Source: Paraglaciecola algarum (lineage in GTDB: Bacteria > Pseudomonadota > Gammaproteobacteria > Enterobacterales > Alteromonadaceae). From it: a stretch of DNA of 64,000 nucleotides. Numbering within the stretch: position 1 is the stretch's first letter; each line of letters begins with the position of its first letter. The translations under genes and the position numbers were made by a program. The notes beneath the pieces were generated by a model. That model saw only the letters and a list, made by a program, of their open reading frames with translations. It was not told where the DNA came from and ran no database searches. The stretch covers positions 682,001 through 746,000 of the forward strand of contig NZ_JAKGAS010000001.1 in NCBI RefSeq assembly GCF_021532655.1. The letters are read 5' to 3'. Shown piece after piece: positions 10,152 through 21,299 of the stretch.

Positions 10152-11431
10152 TGAAACAATTATTACTTTCACCCATTAAGAAAGTGCAAGGTACTGTTAA
10201 CGTGCCAGGATCAAAAAGTTTATCAAATAGGGCACTTTTGTTGGCAGCTTTAGCTTCAGGTGAAACCCATTTAACAAACTTACTAGACAGTGAAGATATC
10301 GAACACATGTTAAACGCATTAACCAAGTTAGGTGTGCAATACCGTTTATCTGAGTGTAAAACCCAGTGTTGGGTATCCGGTAATGCGGGGGCTTTCAAGG
10401 TTCCTGAACCTGTGAGTTTGTTCCTAGGTAACGCGGGAACTGCAATGCGACCTTTATGTGCGGCTTTAGCTGCAAGCCAAGGAACATTTGAGTTAACCGG
10501 CGAGCCTAGAATGGAAGAGCGTCCAATAGGTGCCTTAGTGGACTCATTACGCCAAGCTGGCGCACTGATTGAGTATTTAAAAAATGAAGATTACCCACCA
10601 CTGTCGATCCAAGGTAATAGTCTTAAAGGTGGTGATGTTACCGTTGATGGTAGTGTATCTAGTCAGTTTTTAACGGCTTTATTAATGAGTGCTCCTTTAT
10701 TTGAAAATGATACAAACATTACTATTAGTGGTGAACTAGTATCAAAACCCTACATAGACATCACTCTAGATACTATGGCGAAGTTTGGCATTGTCATTGA
10801 AAATCAAAATTACCAACAGTTTGTGGTTAAAGGTAATCAACAATATCAAAGTCCTGGTCACTTTATGGTTGAAGGTGATGCATCGTCAGCATCATATTTC
10901 TTAGCCGCAGGTGCTATTAAAGGTGGCACTGTGCGTGTTACCGGCATTGGAAAAAACAGCATTCAAGGTGATATTAAGTTTGCTGAAGTACTTGAAAAAA
11001 TGGGGGCTAAAGTTGACTGGCAAGATGAATATATTGAGGTAACAGGCGCACCACTAAAAGCGGTTGATTTAGACATGAATCATATTCCAGACGCAGCTAT
11101 GACAATTGCAACTACTGCTTTATTTGCACAGGGCACTACTACTATTCGCAACATCTATAACTGGCGTGTTAAAGAAACCGATCGACTAGCAGCTATGAGT
11201 GCCGAGCTTAGAAAGGTGGGGGCGACAGTTGAAGAAGGCGAAGACTTTATTAGTGTTACACCCACTTCTGAGCTTAAACATGCGGCAATTGATACTTATA
11301 ATGATCACAGGGTTGCTATGTGTTTTTCTCTCGTTGCATTAAGTGATACCCCAGTGACTATTAACGATCCAGATTGTACAGCAAAAACCTTTCCAGACTA
11401 CTTCGAAAGATTTTCGACAATTTGCCAATAA
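10151..11431 (+). CDS. aroA: 3-phosphoshikimate 1-carboxyvinyltransferase (EPSP synthase)
   Basis: This 426-residue enzyme catalyses the sixth step of the shikimate pathway, joining phosphoenolpyruvate to shikimate 3-phosphate. The motifs [16 protein letters not shown] (residues 19-34) and [10 protein letters not shown] (about 94-103), and the C-terminal [12 protein letters not shown], are those of class I, glyphosate-sensitive-type EPSP synthases. It is coupled to serC by a TAATG overlap. A strong hairpin terminator follows 18 bases after the stop. Confidence 0.97.
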   Translation: MKQLLLSPIKKVQGTVNVPGSKSLSNRALLLAALASGETHLTNLLDSEDIEHMLNALTKLGVQYRLSECKTQCWVSGNAGAFKVPEPVSLFLGNAGTAMRPLCAALAASQGTFELTGEPRMEERPIGALVDSLRQAGALIEYLKNEDYPPLSIQGNSLKGGDVTVDGSVSSQFLTALLMSAPLFENDTNITISGELVSKPYIDITLDTMAKFGIVIENQNYQQFVVKGNQQYQSPGHFMVEGDASSASYFLAAGAIKGGTVRVTGIGKNSIQGDIKFAEVLEKMGAKVDWQDEYIEVTGAPLKAVDLDMNHIPDAAMTIATTALFAQGTTTIRNIYNWRVKETDRLAAMSAELRKVGATVEEGEDFISVTPTSELKHAAIDTYNDHRVAMCFSLVALSDTPVTINDPDCTAKTFPDYFERFSTICQ

Positions 11432-11448
11432 ATACGCTGATACTAATT

Positions 11449-11467
11449 AAAGGGGCTTTGCCCCTTT
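11449..11467 (+). terminator. serC-aroA terminator
   Basis: Arms AAAGGGGC and GCCCCTTT with a three-base loop directly follow aroA. The T run is short (CCCCTTTCAT), so termination may be partial. Confidence 0.7.
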
Positions 11468-11584
11468 CATAATCTAAGTACCCATAATTACCCGATTCGT
11501 TAACAAAATGTAATATAAGTGTCATTGCTTATCTGTTGTCAATGAGTATAATTGCGCGCGATTTTTACTTGCTCAGGAGAGCGC

Positions 11585-12271
11585 ATGTACACAGAACCTG
11601 TCATAACCATAGACGGACCAAGCGGAGCGGGAAAGGGAACAGCTAGTACATTGTTAGCTAAGAAGCTTGGATGGCACTTTTTAGATAGTGGCAGTATTTA
11701 CCGTGTTTTAGCCATTGCATCAACGCATCACCAAATTCCAGCAGAAGATGAAGCGGGATTATTACCTTTAGCCTCAGGTCTAGATGTGAGTTTCGAAACA
11801 ACAGATAAAGGTGTACGGATCATGCTTGAAGGTGAAGATGTCAGTGACATCATTCGCACCGAAGAAGTGGGATCTGTGGCCTCGAAAATTGCTTCATTAC
11901 CTAGAGTGCGAGAAGCTTTGTTACGACGACAAAGAGCTTTTAAACAAAGCCCAGGGTTAGTGGCTGATGGTAGAGATATGGGAACCGTCGTTTTCCCAGA
12001 GGCACAAGCTAAGATCTTTCTTACCGCCAGCGCTGAAGAAAGAGCGGATAGACGTTATAAGCAGTTGATAAACAAGGGCCATGATGTTAGTATGCCGCGC
12101 CTTTTGGCGGACATAAAGGCTCGTGATGAGCGAGATGCAAATCGTAAAGTTGCACCTTTAGTACCGGCAAAAGATGCTTTTGTATTAGATTCAACCTCGT
12201 TGAATGTAGAGCAAGTTGTTGAAAAGATTGAGTTATTTGTTAATGAGAAACTAACTCAAGTTTCGAACTAA
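11585..12271 (+). CDS. cmk: Cytidylate kinase
   Basis: This P-loop kinase phosphorylates CMP and dCMP, recycling them from RNA and lipid turnover. The Walker A motif GPSGAGKGT is at residues 10-18. With the start at ATG 11585 the protein has 228 residues, matching E. coli (227), and a good AGGAGA ribosome site sits five bases before. The in-frame ATG at 11552 would add 11 unconserved residues. The order cmk-rpsA-ihfB is conserved in gammaproteobacteria. Confidence 0.95.
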   Translation: MYTEPVITIDGPSGAGKGTASTLLAKKLGWHFLDSGSIYRVLAIASTHHQIPAEDEAGLLPLASGLDVSFETTDKGVRIMLEGEDVSDIIRTEEVGSVASKIASLPRVREALLRRQRAFKQSPGLVADGRDMGTVVFPEAQAKIFLTASAEERADRRYKQLINKGHDVSMPRLLADIKARDERDANRKVAPLVPAKDAFVLDSTSLNVEQVVEKIELFVNEKLTQVSN

Positions 12272-12297
12272 CAAAATATATATACATTTTAAATCCG

Positions 12298-12357
12298 CCA
12301 AGTTATGGATGATTTGGTTATGAATAACAACCCCGCGCAGACTGGAATGTAACGCGG
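12298..12357 (+). promoter_or_regulatory. rpsA leader with GGA-loop hairpins
   Basis: Two stem-loops lie just before rpsA. The first has arms CCAA (12298-12301) and TTGG (12314-12317), extendable inward with wobble pairs, and puts GGA (12307-12309) in its apex. The second has arms CCGCG (12333-12337) and CGCGG (12353-12357) with GGA (12344-12346) in its loop. The region before the start codon has only a weak Shine-Dalgarno. In E. coli, S1 represses its own mRNA through a leader of hairpins with GGA loops and no strong Shine-Dalgarno, so the same control is inferred here. Confidence 0.6.
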
Positions 12358-12385
12358 ATGTCAAAAAGAAACTTATTAAAACACT

Positions 12386-14056
12386 ATGATTGAAAATTTT
12401 GCTGATCTATTTGAAGAAAGTTTAAAAGAACTTGAAACCCGTCCTGGCTCTATCGTTAAAGGTACTATCGTTTCTATCGATAAAGACATCGTACTTGTAG
12501 ATGCTGGACTTAAATCTGAAAGTGCTATCCCAGTAGAACAATTTAGAGGTGCTGATGGTCAACTAGAAGTTGCTGTTGGTGATCAAATTGATGTTGCTTT
12601 GGATGCAGTTGAAGATGGCTTCGGTGAAACCATTTTATCTCGCGAAAAAGCGAAACGCCATGAAGCTTGGGTTGAATTAGAAAAAGCTTATACTGAAAAA
12701 GAAACCATCATTGGTGTAATTAACGGTAAAGTGAAAGGCGGATTTACAGTAGAAGTTAATACTGTACGTGCTTTCTTACCTGGTTCATTGGTTGATGTAC
12801 GTCCAGTACGTGATACAGCTCACCTTGAAGGTAAAGAATTAGAATTTAAAGTTATCAAACTTGATGCTAAACGTAACAACGTTGTGGTTTCTCGTCGTGC
12901 GGTTATCGAAGCAGAAAGCAGTGCAGAACGTGATACATTACTTGCTAACCTTGAAGAAGGTCATGAAGTTAAAGGTATCGTTAAGAACCTTACTGATTAC
13001 GGTGCGTTTGTTGACTTAGGTGGCGTAGATGGTCTTCTACACATCACAGATATGGCTTGGAAACGTGTTAAGCACCCAAGTGAAATCGTTAATGTTGGTG
13101 ACGAAATCAACGTTAAAGTATTGAAATTTGATAAAGAGAAATCTCGAGTTTCTCTTGGTATGAAGCAAATGGGCAACGATCCATGGCAAGAAATTGCTAA
13201 CCGTTACCCTGAAGGCGCTAAATTAAGTGGTGCTGTAACTAACCTAACTGACTACGGTTGTTTCGTAGAAATCGAAGACGGTGTTGAAGGTTTAGTTCAC
13301 GTTTCAGAAATGGATTGGACTAATAAAAACATTCACCCATCTAAGGTTGTTAACCTAGGTGACGTTTGTGAAGTTATGGTTCTTGAAATTGACGAAGAAC
13401 GTCGTCGTATTTCACTTGGTCTTAAGCAATGTATTCCTAATCCTTGGGAAGAGTTTGCTAAAGCACAAAGTAAAGGCGATAAAGTGTCTGGTAAGATCAA
13501 GTCAATCACTGACTTTGGTATCTTCATCGGTCTTGATGGCGGCATAGATGGTCTAGTTCACTTGTCTGATATTTCTTGGAACAAGACTGGCGAAGACGCT
13601 GTTCGTGACTACAAGAAAGGTGACGAAATCTCAGCTGTTGTTCTTCAAGTTGACCCTGAACGTGAGCGTATTTCACTAGGCGTTAAACAAATTGAAGAAG
13701 ACCCTTTCAATCAGTACATCGCTGATACTAAGAAAGGTACAATTGTAGTAGGTACTATTACTGCAGTTGACGCTAAAGGTGTAACTGTTAAGTTAGCTGA
13801 AGAAGTTGAAGGTTATATCCGTGTTGGAGATTTAGCTCGCGAACGTATTGAAGACGCAACTGAAGTAGCAAGTGTTGATACTGAAATCGAAGCTAAGTTC
13901 ATGGGCGTTGATCGTAAGAACCGCGTAGTGAACTTGTCTGTTAAGGCTAAAGATCAAGCAGACGAGAAAGAAGCGTTAGACAAAGTAAATCAACAAGAAG
14001 AAGTTGGTTTCAGTAACGCCTTTGCTGATGCATTCAATAAAGCGAAAAACGACTAA
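12386..14056 (+). CDS. rpsA: 30S ribosomal protein S1
   Basis: This 556-residue protein matches the E. coli length (557). It contains six S1 OB-fold repeats of about 70-85 residues from residue 20 on. The first two bind the ribosome and the last four bind mRNA. Repeats are recognisable by recurrent GxxDGLVHxSD-like segments. S1 recruits weakly structured or Shine-Dalgarno-poor mRNAs to the small subunit. The start is supported by the conserved beginning [13 protein letters not shown]. It is likely self-regulated through the leader hairpins described separately. Confidence 0.98.
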   Translation: MIENFADLFEESLKELETRPGSIVKGTIVSIDKDIVLVDAGLKSESAIPVEQFRGADGQLEVAVGDQIDVALDAVEDGFGETILSREKAKRHEAWVELEKAYTEKETIIGVINGKVKGGFTVEVNTVRAFLPGSLVDVRPVRDTAHLEGKELEFKVIKLDAKRNNVVVSRRAVIEAESSAERDTLLANLEEGHEVKGIVKNLTDYGAFVDLGGVDGLLHITDMAWKRVKHPSEIVNVGDEINVKVLKFDKEKSRVSLGMKQMGNDPWQEIANRYPEGAKLSGAVTNLTDYGCFVEIEDGVEGLVHVSEMDWTNKNIHPSKVVNLGDVCEVMVLEIDEERRRISLGLKQCIPNPWEEFAKAQSKGDKVSGKIKSITDFGIFIGLDGGIDGLVHLSDISWNKTGEDAVRDYKKGDEISAVVLQVDPERERISLGVKQIEEDPFNQYIADTKKGTIVVGTITAVDAKGVTVKLAEEVEGYIRVGDLARERIEDATEVASVDTEIEAKFMGVDRKNRVVNLSVKAKDQADEKEALDKVNQQEEVGFSNAFADAFNKAKND

Positions 14057-14160
14057 TTAACTAGTCATATTGCGCTAATTATTTTGTAGATAACTTTGAC
14101 AAAATTATTAGCGCGTTTATTATCGGTAGTATTAGCTTTTTATTAATGGAGAGTTTGTGA

Positions 14161-14451
14161 ATGACAAAGTCAGAACTTATTGAAAGACTAGCCGATAAAG
14201 CACGTCAAGTTCCAGCTAAGGATGTGGAGTTAGCAATTAAGGAAATGTTAGAGCAAATGGCGCAAACCTTACAAAAGGGTGAGCGAATCGAAATCCGCGG
14301 ATTTGGTAGTTTCTCTTTACATTATCGTGCACCACGAGTTGGACGTAACCCTAAAACAGGTGAAACAGTGAAATTGGAAGGTAAACATGTTCCTCACTTT
14401 AAACCTGGCAAAGAGTTACGGGAACGAGTAAACGAAAGTTTAGCTAGTTGA
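14161..14451 (+). CDS. ihfB: Integration host factor subunit beta
   Basis: This 96-residue HU/IHF-fold protein begins [11 protein letters not shown]. It has the DNA-intercalating beta-arm segment with GRNPKTGE (about residues 62-69), including the proline used to kink DNA. IHF bends DNA sharply at specific sites in replication, transcription and recombination. It follows rpsA as in E. coli. A GGAGAG ribosome site precedes the start and a perfect 30-base palindromic terminator follows. Confidence 0.97.
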   Translation: MTKSELIERLADKARQVPAKDVELAIKEMLEQMAQTLQKGERIEIRGFGSFSLHYRAPRVGRNPKTGETVKLEGKHVPHFKPGKELRERVNESLAS

Positions 14452-14468
14452 TTTGTATATTTTTTTTG

Positions 14469-14498
14469 AAAACGGCACTCCAATTGGAGTGCCGTTTT
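14469..14498 (+). terminator. ihfB terminator
   Basis: This perfect 30-base inverted repeat (half AAAACGGCACTCCAA) ends in a T run, 17 bases after ihfB. The next gene, lapA, needs its own promoter. Confidence 0.88.
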
Positions 14499-14591
14499 TG
14501 TTAGAGTTAGATAAAGTTTTTGAATTGCTTGCTTGTTGGTTGAAATATACTCAAGTAATGCAAAATATCATCAGTGTTTAGGAAATCATAA

Positions 14592-14915
14592 ATGAAACTA
14601 AAAGGCCTACTATTACTCATCTTTGTGTTAATGGTTTTAGTGATTGCCGGCTTTGTGGGATCGCAAAATAGTCACCTTGTTTCAGTTAACTATTTGATTA
14701 ATGATTTTACTACTCAAATCAAGATGTCTTATATCCTAGCTGTGAGTTTTAGTTTAGGTTTTCTGGTTTGCTTTATTTTAATCTTAGCTTATCTACTTAA
14801 ACTTAAATGGCGAATTAGTAGTTTAGAAAGAAAGAACAAGAAACTTTCTCAAGCTTCCCATTCTCAAAAAACGCTTTCTAGTGCTTCTAACCCTCAAAAA
14901 ACTTTGACTAAATAA
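14592..14915 (+). CDS. lapA: Lipopolysaccharide assembly protein A
   Basis: This 107-residue inner-membrane protein has two transmembrane helices (about residues 3-22 and 44-67) and a basic cytoplasmic C-terminus that looks coiled-coil, the layout of LapA (YciS). With LapB it belongs to the system that controls LpxC turnover and couples LPS synthesis to export. The tail has a short duplication around SQKTLSSASNPQKTL. Its stop overlaps the lapB start by one base. Confidence 0.9.
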   Translation: MKLKGLLLLIFVLMVLVIAGFVGSQNSHLVSVNYLINDFTTQIKMSYILAVSFSLGFLVCFILILAYLLKLKWRISSLERKNKKLSQASHSQKTLSSASNPQKTLTK

Positions 14916-16099
14916 TGTTAGAAACTCTTTTCTTATTATTACCGGTAGCAGCTTGGTACGGTTGGGTTATGGGCCGCAATAGTGTGCGTCAAGCTCAGCG
15001 AAAACAATCTAGTATTTTAGCTAAACATTATTATCGTGGTTTAAATTTTTTATTGTCTGACGAACCTGATAAGGCCGTAGATACCCTAATTAAGATGATT
15101 GACTTAGACAGCGATACTGTTGAAACCCATATCGCTATGGGAAAGTTTTTCCGTCACCGTGGTGAGTTAGACAGAGCGATTCGAGTACACCAAAACTTAG
15201 TCAGCAAAGATGAAATTTCTGCAAGTTTAAGAGAGACGGCATTATTTGAATTAGGTAGAGATTATATTTTGGCTGGTTTTTTAGAGCGTGCTGAAAATGC
15301 ATTTCTGCAACTAATGAATAGTCAAAAGTATTTTTTAAAAGCGCAGATCCAACTGTTTAATATTTACCAATCTACCAAAGATTGGCTTAAAGCTATTGAG
15401 TTAGCTGAACAAATGATTGGCGCCGGAGGAGATAGTGACGAGTTATGTTCCAGAGTGGCTCATTTTTATTGTGAACAAGCCGATATAGAACAAAATCAGA
15501 GTAAACTTGTTTTGGCACAAAGTAACCTGCAAAAGGCTATAATAGCTGACGATAAAGCAGTTCGACCTTGGTTAATGTTAGGGCAAATGGCCATGGAACA
15601 AGGTAAATACAATGACGCTATCGATCACCTAGAGCAAGTGCCGGTTCGTGATGTAAATTGGCTGAGTGAGGCGATCCCCCTTATATCTGAATGTTCAGAT
15701 AAACTTTCTGATGATTCTAAGTTAACGCATATATTAGATAAATATTGGCAACTCTGTGCCACTGCATATTTAGCTAAAGTAAAACAGTTAGCGAAAAGTG
15801 GAGAAAATGCTAAAGCCGCTGAAGTGTTATTAGAACAGTTAAAAAAACATCCCACCATGAAAGGTTTTAAAACCCTGATGGGGTTATATATTTCATTACA
15901 ACAAAATGACTTACAAGATCAAAAACAATCGACTAATAGTTTAATCCTGCTTAAAGAATTAGTCGAAGAACAAATTAAACAAAGACCCAAATATAGGTGT
16001 CATAGTTGTGGATTTTCTGGCAGTAAGATCCACTGGTTATGTCCATCTTGTAAAAAGTGGGGCGTGGTTAAACCCATTAAAGGGTTAGATGGTGAGTAG
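14915..16099 (+). CDS. lapB: Lipopolysaccharide assembly protein B (heat-shock protein YciM)
   Basis: This 394-residue protein has an N-terminal membrane anchor (residues 1-20), a chain of TPR repeats (about 35-340) and a C-terminal rubredoxin-like metal site with CHSC and CPSC pairs near residues 360-380. LapB is the adaptor that presents LpxC to FtsH, lowering LPS synthesis. It is cotranscribed with lapA and overlaps the likely pyrF start, the E. coli order lapA-lapB-pyrF. Confidence 0.95.
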   Translation: MLETLFLLLPVAAWYGWVMGRNSVRQAQRKQSSILAKHYYRGLNFLLSDEPDKAVDTLIKMIDLDSDTVETHIAMGKFFRHRGELDRAIRVHQNLVSKDEISASLRETALFELGRDYILAGFLERAENAFLQLMNSQKYFLKAQIQLFNIYQSTKDWLKAIELAEQMIGAGGDSDELCSRVAHFYCEQADIEQNQSKLVLAQSNLQKAIIADDKAVRPWLMLGQMAMEQGKYNDAIDHLEQVPVRDVNWLSEAIPLISECSDKLSDDSKLTHILDKYWQLCATAYLAKVKQLAKSGENAKAAEVLLEQLKKHPTMKGFKTLMGLYISLQQNDLQDQKQSTNSLILLKELVEEQIKQRPKYRCHSCGFSGSKIHWLCPSCKKWGVVKPIKGLDGE

Positions 16100-16841
16100 C
16101 TTAAATATTCCGAGCAAACTAGATAAAAGTAAGGTTACTAATATAAATATGGATCCAAAAGTGCTAGTGGCATTAGATTTTGCACAGCAAGATAAAGCCA
16201 ATCAATTCATCCAAAGGTTAGACCCTTCCTTGTGTAGATTAAAGGTGGGTAAGGAAATGTTTACCCACTTTGGCCCTAGTTTTGTTAAGGGACTCATTGA
16301 TAAAAACTTTGATGTATTTTTAGACCTAAAATTTCACGATATCCCAAACACTGTGGCTAAAGCTTGCCTAGCGGCAGCAGACTTAGGAGTGTGGATGGTA
16401 AATGTGCATGCATCTGGTGGCCCTAAAATGATGGAGCAAGCTCAACTTGCTCTTCAAAGTAATGGCACGAATAAACCATTACTGATAGCGGTAACTGTAT
16501 TAACTAGTATGGATCAACAACAACTTTCGGCCATAGGCATAAACTCGACCCCTGAAGAACATGTATTAAGATTAGCTAAACTTACTCATGCATCAGGATT
16601 AGATGGGGTAGTTTGTTCAGCGCAAGAAGCAAGTTTACTAAAATCTAAAGTAGCCGCAGATTTTACCTTAGTCACTCCTGGTATTCGACCAGAAGGTTCG
16701 GACAAAGGTGACCAAATGCGTATTATGACGCCCAAACAAGCTATCGATGCAGGTTCAGATTATTTGGTAATTGGCCGTCCCATTACCCAATCTAGTAACC
16801 CTATTCAAACGTTAATTGATATTAACCAGTCTATACTTTAG
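16089..16841 (+). CDS. pyrF: Orotidine 5'-phosphate decarboxylase
   Basis: This TIM-barrel enzyme forms UMP from OMP in the last pyrimidine step. The catalytic motif [11 protein letters not shown] is near residue 78 and the phosphate-binding TPGIRPEG and IGRPIT segments lie near the C-terminus. The start is ambiguous. ATG 16089 or GTG 16092 has an AAAGGG ribosome site and overlaps lapB. ATG 16149 (230 residues, [11 protein letters not shown]) fits the usual family length but has no nearby ribosome site. Confidence 0.95.
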   Translation: MVSSLNIPSKLDKSKVTNINMDPKVLVALDFAQQDKANQFIQRLDPSLCRLKVGKEMFTHFGPSFVKGLIDKNFDVFLDLKFHDIPNTVAKACLAAADLGVWMVNVHASGGPKMMEQAQLALQSNGTNKPLLIAVTVLTSMDQQQLSAIGINSTPEEHVLRLAKLTHASGLDGVVCSAQEASLLKSKVAADFTLVTPGIRPEGSDKGDQMRIMTPKQAIDAGSDYLVIGRPITQSSNPIQTLIDINQSIL

Positions 16842-16866
16842 TGTAGAGTTAGCTTATAAAATTTGT

Positions 16867-16889
16867 AAATGGGCCTTAATGGCCCATTT
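16867..16889. terminator. Convergent pyrF/ald terminator
   Basis: Arms AAATGGGCC and GGCCCATTT with a five-base loop lie between the convergent pyrF and ald genes. T-rich sequence flanks the stem on both strands, so it probably serves both. Confidence 0.7.
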
Positions 16890-16902
16890 GGTGTGGTATT
16901 TT

Positions 16903-18036
16903 TTAAAACTGTTCTAATGCTTGTTTCGCATCTAAATAGTCTAATGGTAATTTATCTCCTAGCGCATCAACTACCGCTTTATACGTGACTTTTCCTTGAT
17001 GCACGTTTAAGCCATTTAAAAGGTGTTGATCTTCTAAAAGTGCAGCCTTTATTCCCTTGTTAGCTAAGGCCAAAGCATAAGGTAATGTGGCATTGGTTAG
17101 CGCTATAGTAGAGGTACGTGCTACACCTCCAGGCATGTTCGCTACACAATAATGCACAACGTCGTCGATAACATAAACTGGATCTTGATGAGTGGTGGCT
17201 CTTGATGTTTCAAAACATCCTCCTTGATCTATCGCTACGTCAACAACTACAGCACCTTGTTTCATGTTTTTAACGTGTGCACGGGTTAATAACTTAGGCG
17301 CTGCAGCCCCGGGAATAAGCACTGCACCAATCACTAAATCTGCAGTAGATGAGTATTTATCAATTGCGTCAGCTGTTGAATAAACTGTTTTTAAACGACC
17401 AAAAAATAGATCATCAAGCTCCCTAAGCCTTGGTAATGATCTATCTAAAATTGTTACCTCTGCACCCATACCTAAAGCCATTTTTGCAGCATTGGTTCCA
17501 ACAAAACCGCCACCAATAATCAAAACTTTACCTGGCGCCACGCCCGGCACCCCAGATAATAAAGTACCGTTCCCACCTTGGGCTTTTTCTAGATAATGAG
17601 CACCAGCCTGAACAGCCATTCGTCCTGCCACTTCACTCATTGGTGCCAACAGGGGTAGGGTGTTTTGTTTATCTGTAACCGTTTCATAGGCAATACAGGT
17701 ACTACCCGATTTGACCAGTAAATCAGTTTGGGTTAGATCGGGGGCTAGATGGAGGTAAGTAAACAGTGTTTGCCCTGCTCGTAACATTTTACATTCATTC
17801 ACTTGAGGCTCTTTTACCTTGATGACCAAATCGGCCTTGGCAAAAATTGTTTGTGCATCATCAATTATTTCAGCACCTGCTAAAGTGTAATCTTTGTCAC
17901 TGAAACCAACGCCATCCCCCGCACTTTTTTCTATCCACACTGCATGATTATGCGCTACAAATTCTTTGACAGCTGCAGGTGTTAAACCAACACGATATTC
18001 ATGATTTTTAATTTCTTTAGGTACGCCTATTAACAT
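16903..18036 (-). CDS. ald: Alanine dehydrogenase
   Basis: This NAD-dependent enzyme interconverts L-alanine with pyruvate and ammonia. The beginning MLIGVPKEIKNHEYRVGLTP is the family signature. The nucleotide-binding glycine motif (IIGGGFVGTNAA) lies near residue 172 and the catalytic region CVANMPGGVARTST near 287. I place the start at ATG 18036 (377 residues) because an AAGAGA ribosome site sits before it. An upstream ATG at 18075 adds 13 unconserved residues. It is divergent from lrp, an arrangement that suggests activation by the Lrp-type protein next door. Confidence 0.95.
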   Translation of the reverse strand: MLIGVPKEIKNHEYRVGLTPAAVKEFVAHNHAVWIEKSAGDGVGFSDKDYTLAGAEIIDDAQTIFAKADLVIKVKEPQVNECKMLRAGQTLFTYLHLAPDLTQTDLLVKSGSTCIAYETVTDKQNTLPLLAPMSEVAGRMAVQAGAHYLEKAQGGNGTLLSGVPGVAPGKVLIIGGGFVGTNAAKMALGMGAEVTILDRSLPRLRELDDLFFGRLKTVYSTADAIDKYSSTADLVIGAVLIPGAAAPKLLTRAHVKNMKQGAVVVDVAIDQGGCFETSRATTHQDPVYVIDDVVHYCVANMPGGVARTSTIALTNATLPYALALANKGIKAALLEDQHLLNGLNVHQGKVTYKAVVDALGDKLPLDYLDAKQALEQF

Positions 18037-18140
18037 TGAGTGTTCTCTTACAAATGAATAATCTATTTGCGGCATTATATATAAGGATTTCCGAAAATAA
18101 CTTGGGAAAAATTAAATTGTACAATATATAATTCTGATAA

Positions 18141-18650
18141 ATGGTCATTGCTTGGAATATAATATTGCTAATAAATACCCCCAAACACATTGATAGAATT
18201 GATAGAAATATATTAATTGAGCTTCAAAAAAATAGTAAGATCACCAACGCAGACTTAGCTGCTAGAGTAGGGCTAAGTGCAAGTCCATGTTTAGAAAGAG
18301 TAAAAAGGCTTGAGACACAAGGTTACATCACTGGATATCACGCTAAAGTTGATCCCGCTAAATTGGGTGCGGCCATGTTGGTGTTTGTTGAGATCACATT
18401 AAGTAAAACATCAGTCGATATCTTCGAAGAGTTTTCTGCCGCAGTAAAAAACCATGACGATATTCAAGAGTGCCATTTGATATCTGGAAATTTTGATTAC
18501 TTATTAAAGGCTAGGGTGGCTGATATGTCGCGTTATCGTAAATTGTTAGGCGATACATTATTACGTTTACCCGGCGTGAGCGAATCTAGGACTTATGTAG
18601 TAATGGAAGAAGTCAAAGAGTCCACCCAAGTTAAAATAAGTTTAAAGTGA
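18141..18650 (+). CDS. lrp: Leucine-responsive regulatory protein, Lrp/AsnC family
   Basis: The 169 residues comprise an N-terminal helix-turn-helix (about 19-70, IDRIDRNILIELQ onward) and a C-terminal RAM/AsnC ligand-binding domain ending YVVMEEVKES. Segments such as PCLERVKRLE and IQECHLISGNFDYLLK match E. coli Lrp closely. The neighbourhood lrp-ftsK-lolA-rarA is the E. coli order, so this is probably the global Lrp ortholog and not a specialised ald regulator, although it is also divergent from ald. The start is uncertain: no clear ribosome site precedes ATG 18141, and TTG 18165, preceded by GGA, gives an N-terminus closer to E. coli Lrp. Confidence 0.88.
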   Translation: MVIAWNIILLINTPKHIDRIDRNILIELQKNSKITNADLAARVGLSASPCLERVKRLETQGYITGYHAKVDPAKLGAAMLVFVEITLSKTSVDIFEEFSAAVKNHDDIQECHLISGNFDYLLKARVADMSRYRKLLGDTLLRLPGVSESRTYVVMEEVKESTQVKISLK

Positions 18651-18783
18651 TTTTTACAAAATTTGCTCAATATACGAGCGTTAGGCCTTTGATAACTAGG
18701 AATTTTTGGTCTTGGCTGGTATCTTAGGTAGGATATAAATTGATGGACTTTTTAAGTCTAAAATACAGAATGAAATTATTACT

Positions 18784-21270
18784 ATGGCACGACTAACAGG
18801 CATTCAAAGAATAATGGAAGTAGGCATGATGCTAAGCAGTCTGTTTGCATTATTTTTATTACTTGCCTTAACTTCTTTCCATCAGGCTGATCCAGGTTGG
18901 AGTCAGGCTGGATTGCAAACTGACGTAAATAACTGGGTGGGTCCGATAGGGGCTTGGTTAGCAGATATTCTATTTTTTACCTTTGGCAGTTTTGCTTATG
19001 CTCTGCCGTTCGCTTGTGCTTTTGTAGGTTGGTTTTTATTCCAACAAACTAAGAATTTACTCGAGATCGATTATTTAAATATTGGTTTAAGAATAATTGG
19101 TGTAATTTTATTGGTACTTGGTACCACTGGATTATTGAGTATGAATGCCAATGACATATTTGATTATGGTTCGGGTGGCGTGATTGGCGACATATTGAGC
19201 TCGTCTTTAGTTCCATATTTTAGTTTAGTTGGCACCACTCTAGCGTTATTAAGTTTCTTTTGTGCTGGCGTGACCCTGTTAAGTGGCATCTCTTGGTTAA
19301 CCATAATTGATAAATTAGGTGAATTGGTCATTTTCTTGGGCACCTTTGTTTATCACACACCGGCTAAGCTAAAGAGTGTCTCCATTCCGTTATTAGAGAA
19401 GAAAGAAAATGACTCATCACCTGTCCCAAACTCTGGGTCAGTAAAATTTTCATCAGAAGCTACTTCTTCAGATCTTGGCTCTTCACAAACAGCTTCTGCT
19501 GAACCTTACTGGAGCGCAACTCATGGAAATGACTCTCATCTAGTTGATGACGCCACCTTTAATATTGAACCGAGTATTCCACAGGAAATATTTGACGAGT
19601 CTGAACCGAAAACAACTAAGAAGAGTCCTATTTCTGTTAGTGAATTAAAGAAGAAAATTACCAAATCTCGCAGTAAAGAGAAAAGTGAAGCTAAGTTTGA
19701 ACCTGCAGCTGGCTCTGGTGGTATTGTCACTGCGCGTCCTGTTGATGTGCCTAGTTCAGAAGAAGATGAGACTCAAGGACCAATGCCGTCTTTTGAGTTG
19801 TTAGAGCGCCCAGACAAAATTAAAAATCCGATTACGCCTGAAGAGCTAGAAATAGTGTCGCGATTACTCGAAGCTAAATTAGCTGATTTTAATATCGAAG
19901 CTCGAGTGGTTGGCGTATATCCAGGTCCGGTGATCACCCGCTTTGAAATGGATCTAGCCCCAGGCGTTAAAGTAAGCAAAATTACTACTTTATCTAAAGA
20001 TTTAGCCCGTTCTATGTCAGCTATATCGGTTAGGGTAGTGGAGGTTATTCCAGGCAAATCTGTGATTGGTTTGGAATTACCGAATAAAAAACGCGACATG
20101 GTTAGGTTAAGTGAAGTGATAGTGGATGATGTGTTCCAATCATCAGAGTCACCGTTAACTATGGTGTTAGGGGCTGATATCTCGGGTAATCCTGTATTTG
20201 TAGACTTAGCTAAAATGCCACACTTGTTAGTTGCGGGTACCACGGGCTCGGGTAAATCTGTTGGGGTCAACGTGATGATCCTAAGTTTGTTATATAAATC
20301 TACGCCAGAAGATGTGCGTATGATCATGATCGACCCTAAAATGTTGGAGCTTTCTGTGTATGAAGGGATCCCCCATTTATTAGCTGAAGTGGTAACCGAC
20401 ATGAAAGAAGCGGCGAATGCACTTCGTTGGTGTGTTGGCGAAATGGAGCGTCGATACAAGTTAATGTCTGCTTTAGGCGTGCGTAACCTCAAAGGTTTTA
20501 ATACAAAAGTATTGAAAGCAATTGAAGACGGTGAACCCATCCGAGATCCTTTGTGGAAATCTGAAGAAAGTATGGAAACTGAGGCACCATTTTTAGAGAA
20601 GTTACCCGCCATTGTTGTAGTTGTTGACGAATTTGCCGACATGATGATGATAGTGGGCAAAAAAGTAGAAGAGCTAATTGCCCGAATTGCACAAAAAGCC
20701 CGAGCGGCGGGTATTCATTTAGTGTTAGCTACGCAAAGACCATCTGTTGATGTTATTACTGGCTTAATTAAGGCCAATATTCCTACTCGAATTGCGTTCC
20801 AGGTATCTTCAAAAATTGATTCTAGAACCATACTCGACCAACAAGGTGCCGAAGCCTTGTTAGGGGCAGGGGACATGCTTTATTTACCACCTGGTACAGG
20901 AGTGCCAACTCGAGTGCATGGTGCCTTTGTTGATGATCATGAAGTACATGCTGTGGTTGCTGATTGGAAAAAACGTGGTGCGCCCCAATACATAGATGAA
21001 ATTCTTAATGGTGATGCAAGTGCTGAGATTTTGCTGCCAGGTGAACAACCAGAAGGCGAAGATCAAGAGTTCGACGTATTTTATGACGAAGCTGTTGCCT
21101 TTGTGACCGAAACTCGACGTGCGTCTGTATCAAGTGTACAGCGAAAATTTAGAATTGGTTACAACCGAGCTGCTAGGTTAGTAGAACAAATGGAGCAAAG
21201 TGGTGTCGTAAGCTCACAAGGGCATAATGGTAATCGAGAAGTGTTAGCATCCCCAGCGCCCAGAGACTAG
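18784..21270 (+). CDS. ftsK: DNA translocase FtsK
   Basis: This 828-residue septal DNA pump segregates chromosome ends and activates XerCD recombination at dif. The N-terminal membrane region with about four helices (residues 15-190) is followed by a rather short linker (about 200-340). The RecA-like motor has Walker [11 protein letters not shown] near 488 and Walker [10 protein letters not shown] near 617. The C-terminal gamma winged helix (about 765-828, [21 protein letters not shown]) reads KOPS polarity sequences. It is much shorter than the E. coli protein (1329) because of the linker, as in many marine relatives. Confidence 0.97.
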   Translation: MARLTGIQRIMEVGMMLSSLFALFLLLALTSFHQADPGWSQAGLQTDVNNWVGPIGAWLADILFFTFGSFAYALPFACAFVGWFLFQQTKNLLEIDYLNIGLRIIGVILLVLGTTGLLSMNANDIFDYGSGGVIGDILSSSLVPYFSLVGTTLALLSFFCAGVTLLSGISWLTIIDKLGELVIFLGTFVYHTPAKLKSVSIPLLEKKENDSSPVPNSGSVKFSSEATSSDLGSSQTASAEPYWSATHGNDSHLVDDATFNIEPSIPQEIFDESEPKTTKKSPISVSELKKKITKSRSKEKSEAKFEPAAGSGGIVTARPVDVPSSEEDETQGPMPSFELLERPDKIKNPITPEELEIVSRLLEAKLADFNIEARVVGVYPGPVITRFEMDLAPGVKVSKITTLSKDLARSMSAISVRVVEVIPGKSVIGLELPNKKRDMVRLSEVIVDDVFQSSESPLTMVLGADISGNPVFVDLAKMPHLLVAGTTGSGKSVGVNVMILSLLYKSTPEDVRMIMIDPKMLELSVYEGIPHLLAEVVTDMKEAANALRWCVGEMERRYKLMSALGVRNLKGFNTKVLKAIEDGEPIRDPLWKSEESMETEAPFLEKLPAIVVVVDEFADMMMIVGKKVEELIARIAQKARAAGIHLVLATQRPSVDVITGLIKANIPTRIAFQVSSKIDSRTILDQQGAEALLGAGDMLYLPPGTGVPTRVHGAFVDDHEVHAVVADWKKRGAPQYIDEILNGDASAEILLPGEQPEGEDQEFDVFYDEAVAFVTETRRASVSSVQRKFRIGYNRAARLVEQMEQSGVVSSQGHNGNREVLASPAPRD

Positions 21271-21299
21271 TTAAGCAAATAAATAGGTTTTAAATTTAG

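Noticed and set aside
18651..18783. LexA/SOS box before ftsK
   Set aside because: No CTGT-N8-ACAG match was found, although E. coli ftsK has one.
19773..20660. 295-codon frame antisense to ftsK
   Set aside because: It lies wholly over the conserved FtsK motor domain on the other strand; a shadow of codon use, with no family pattern.
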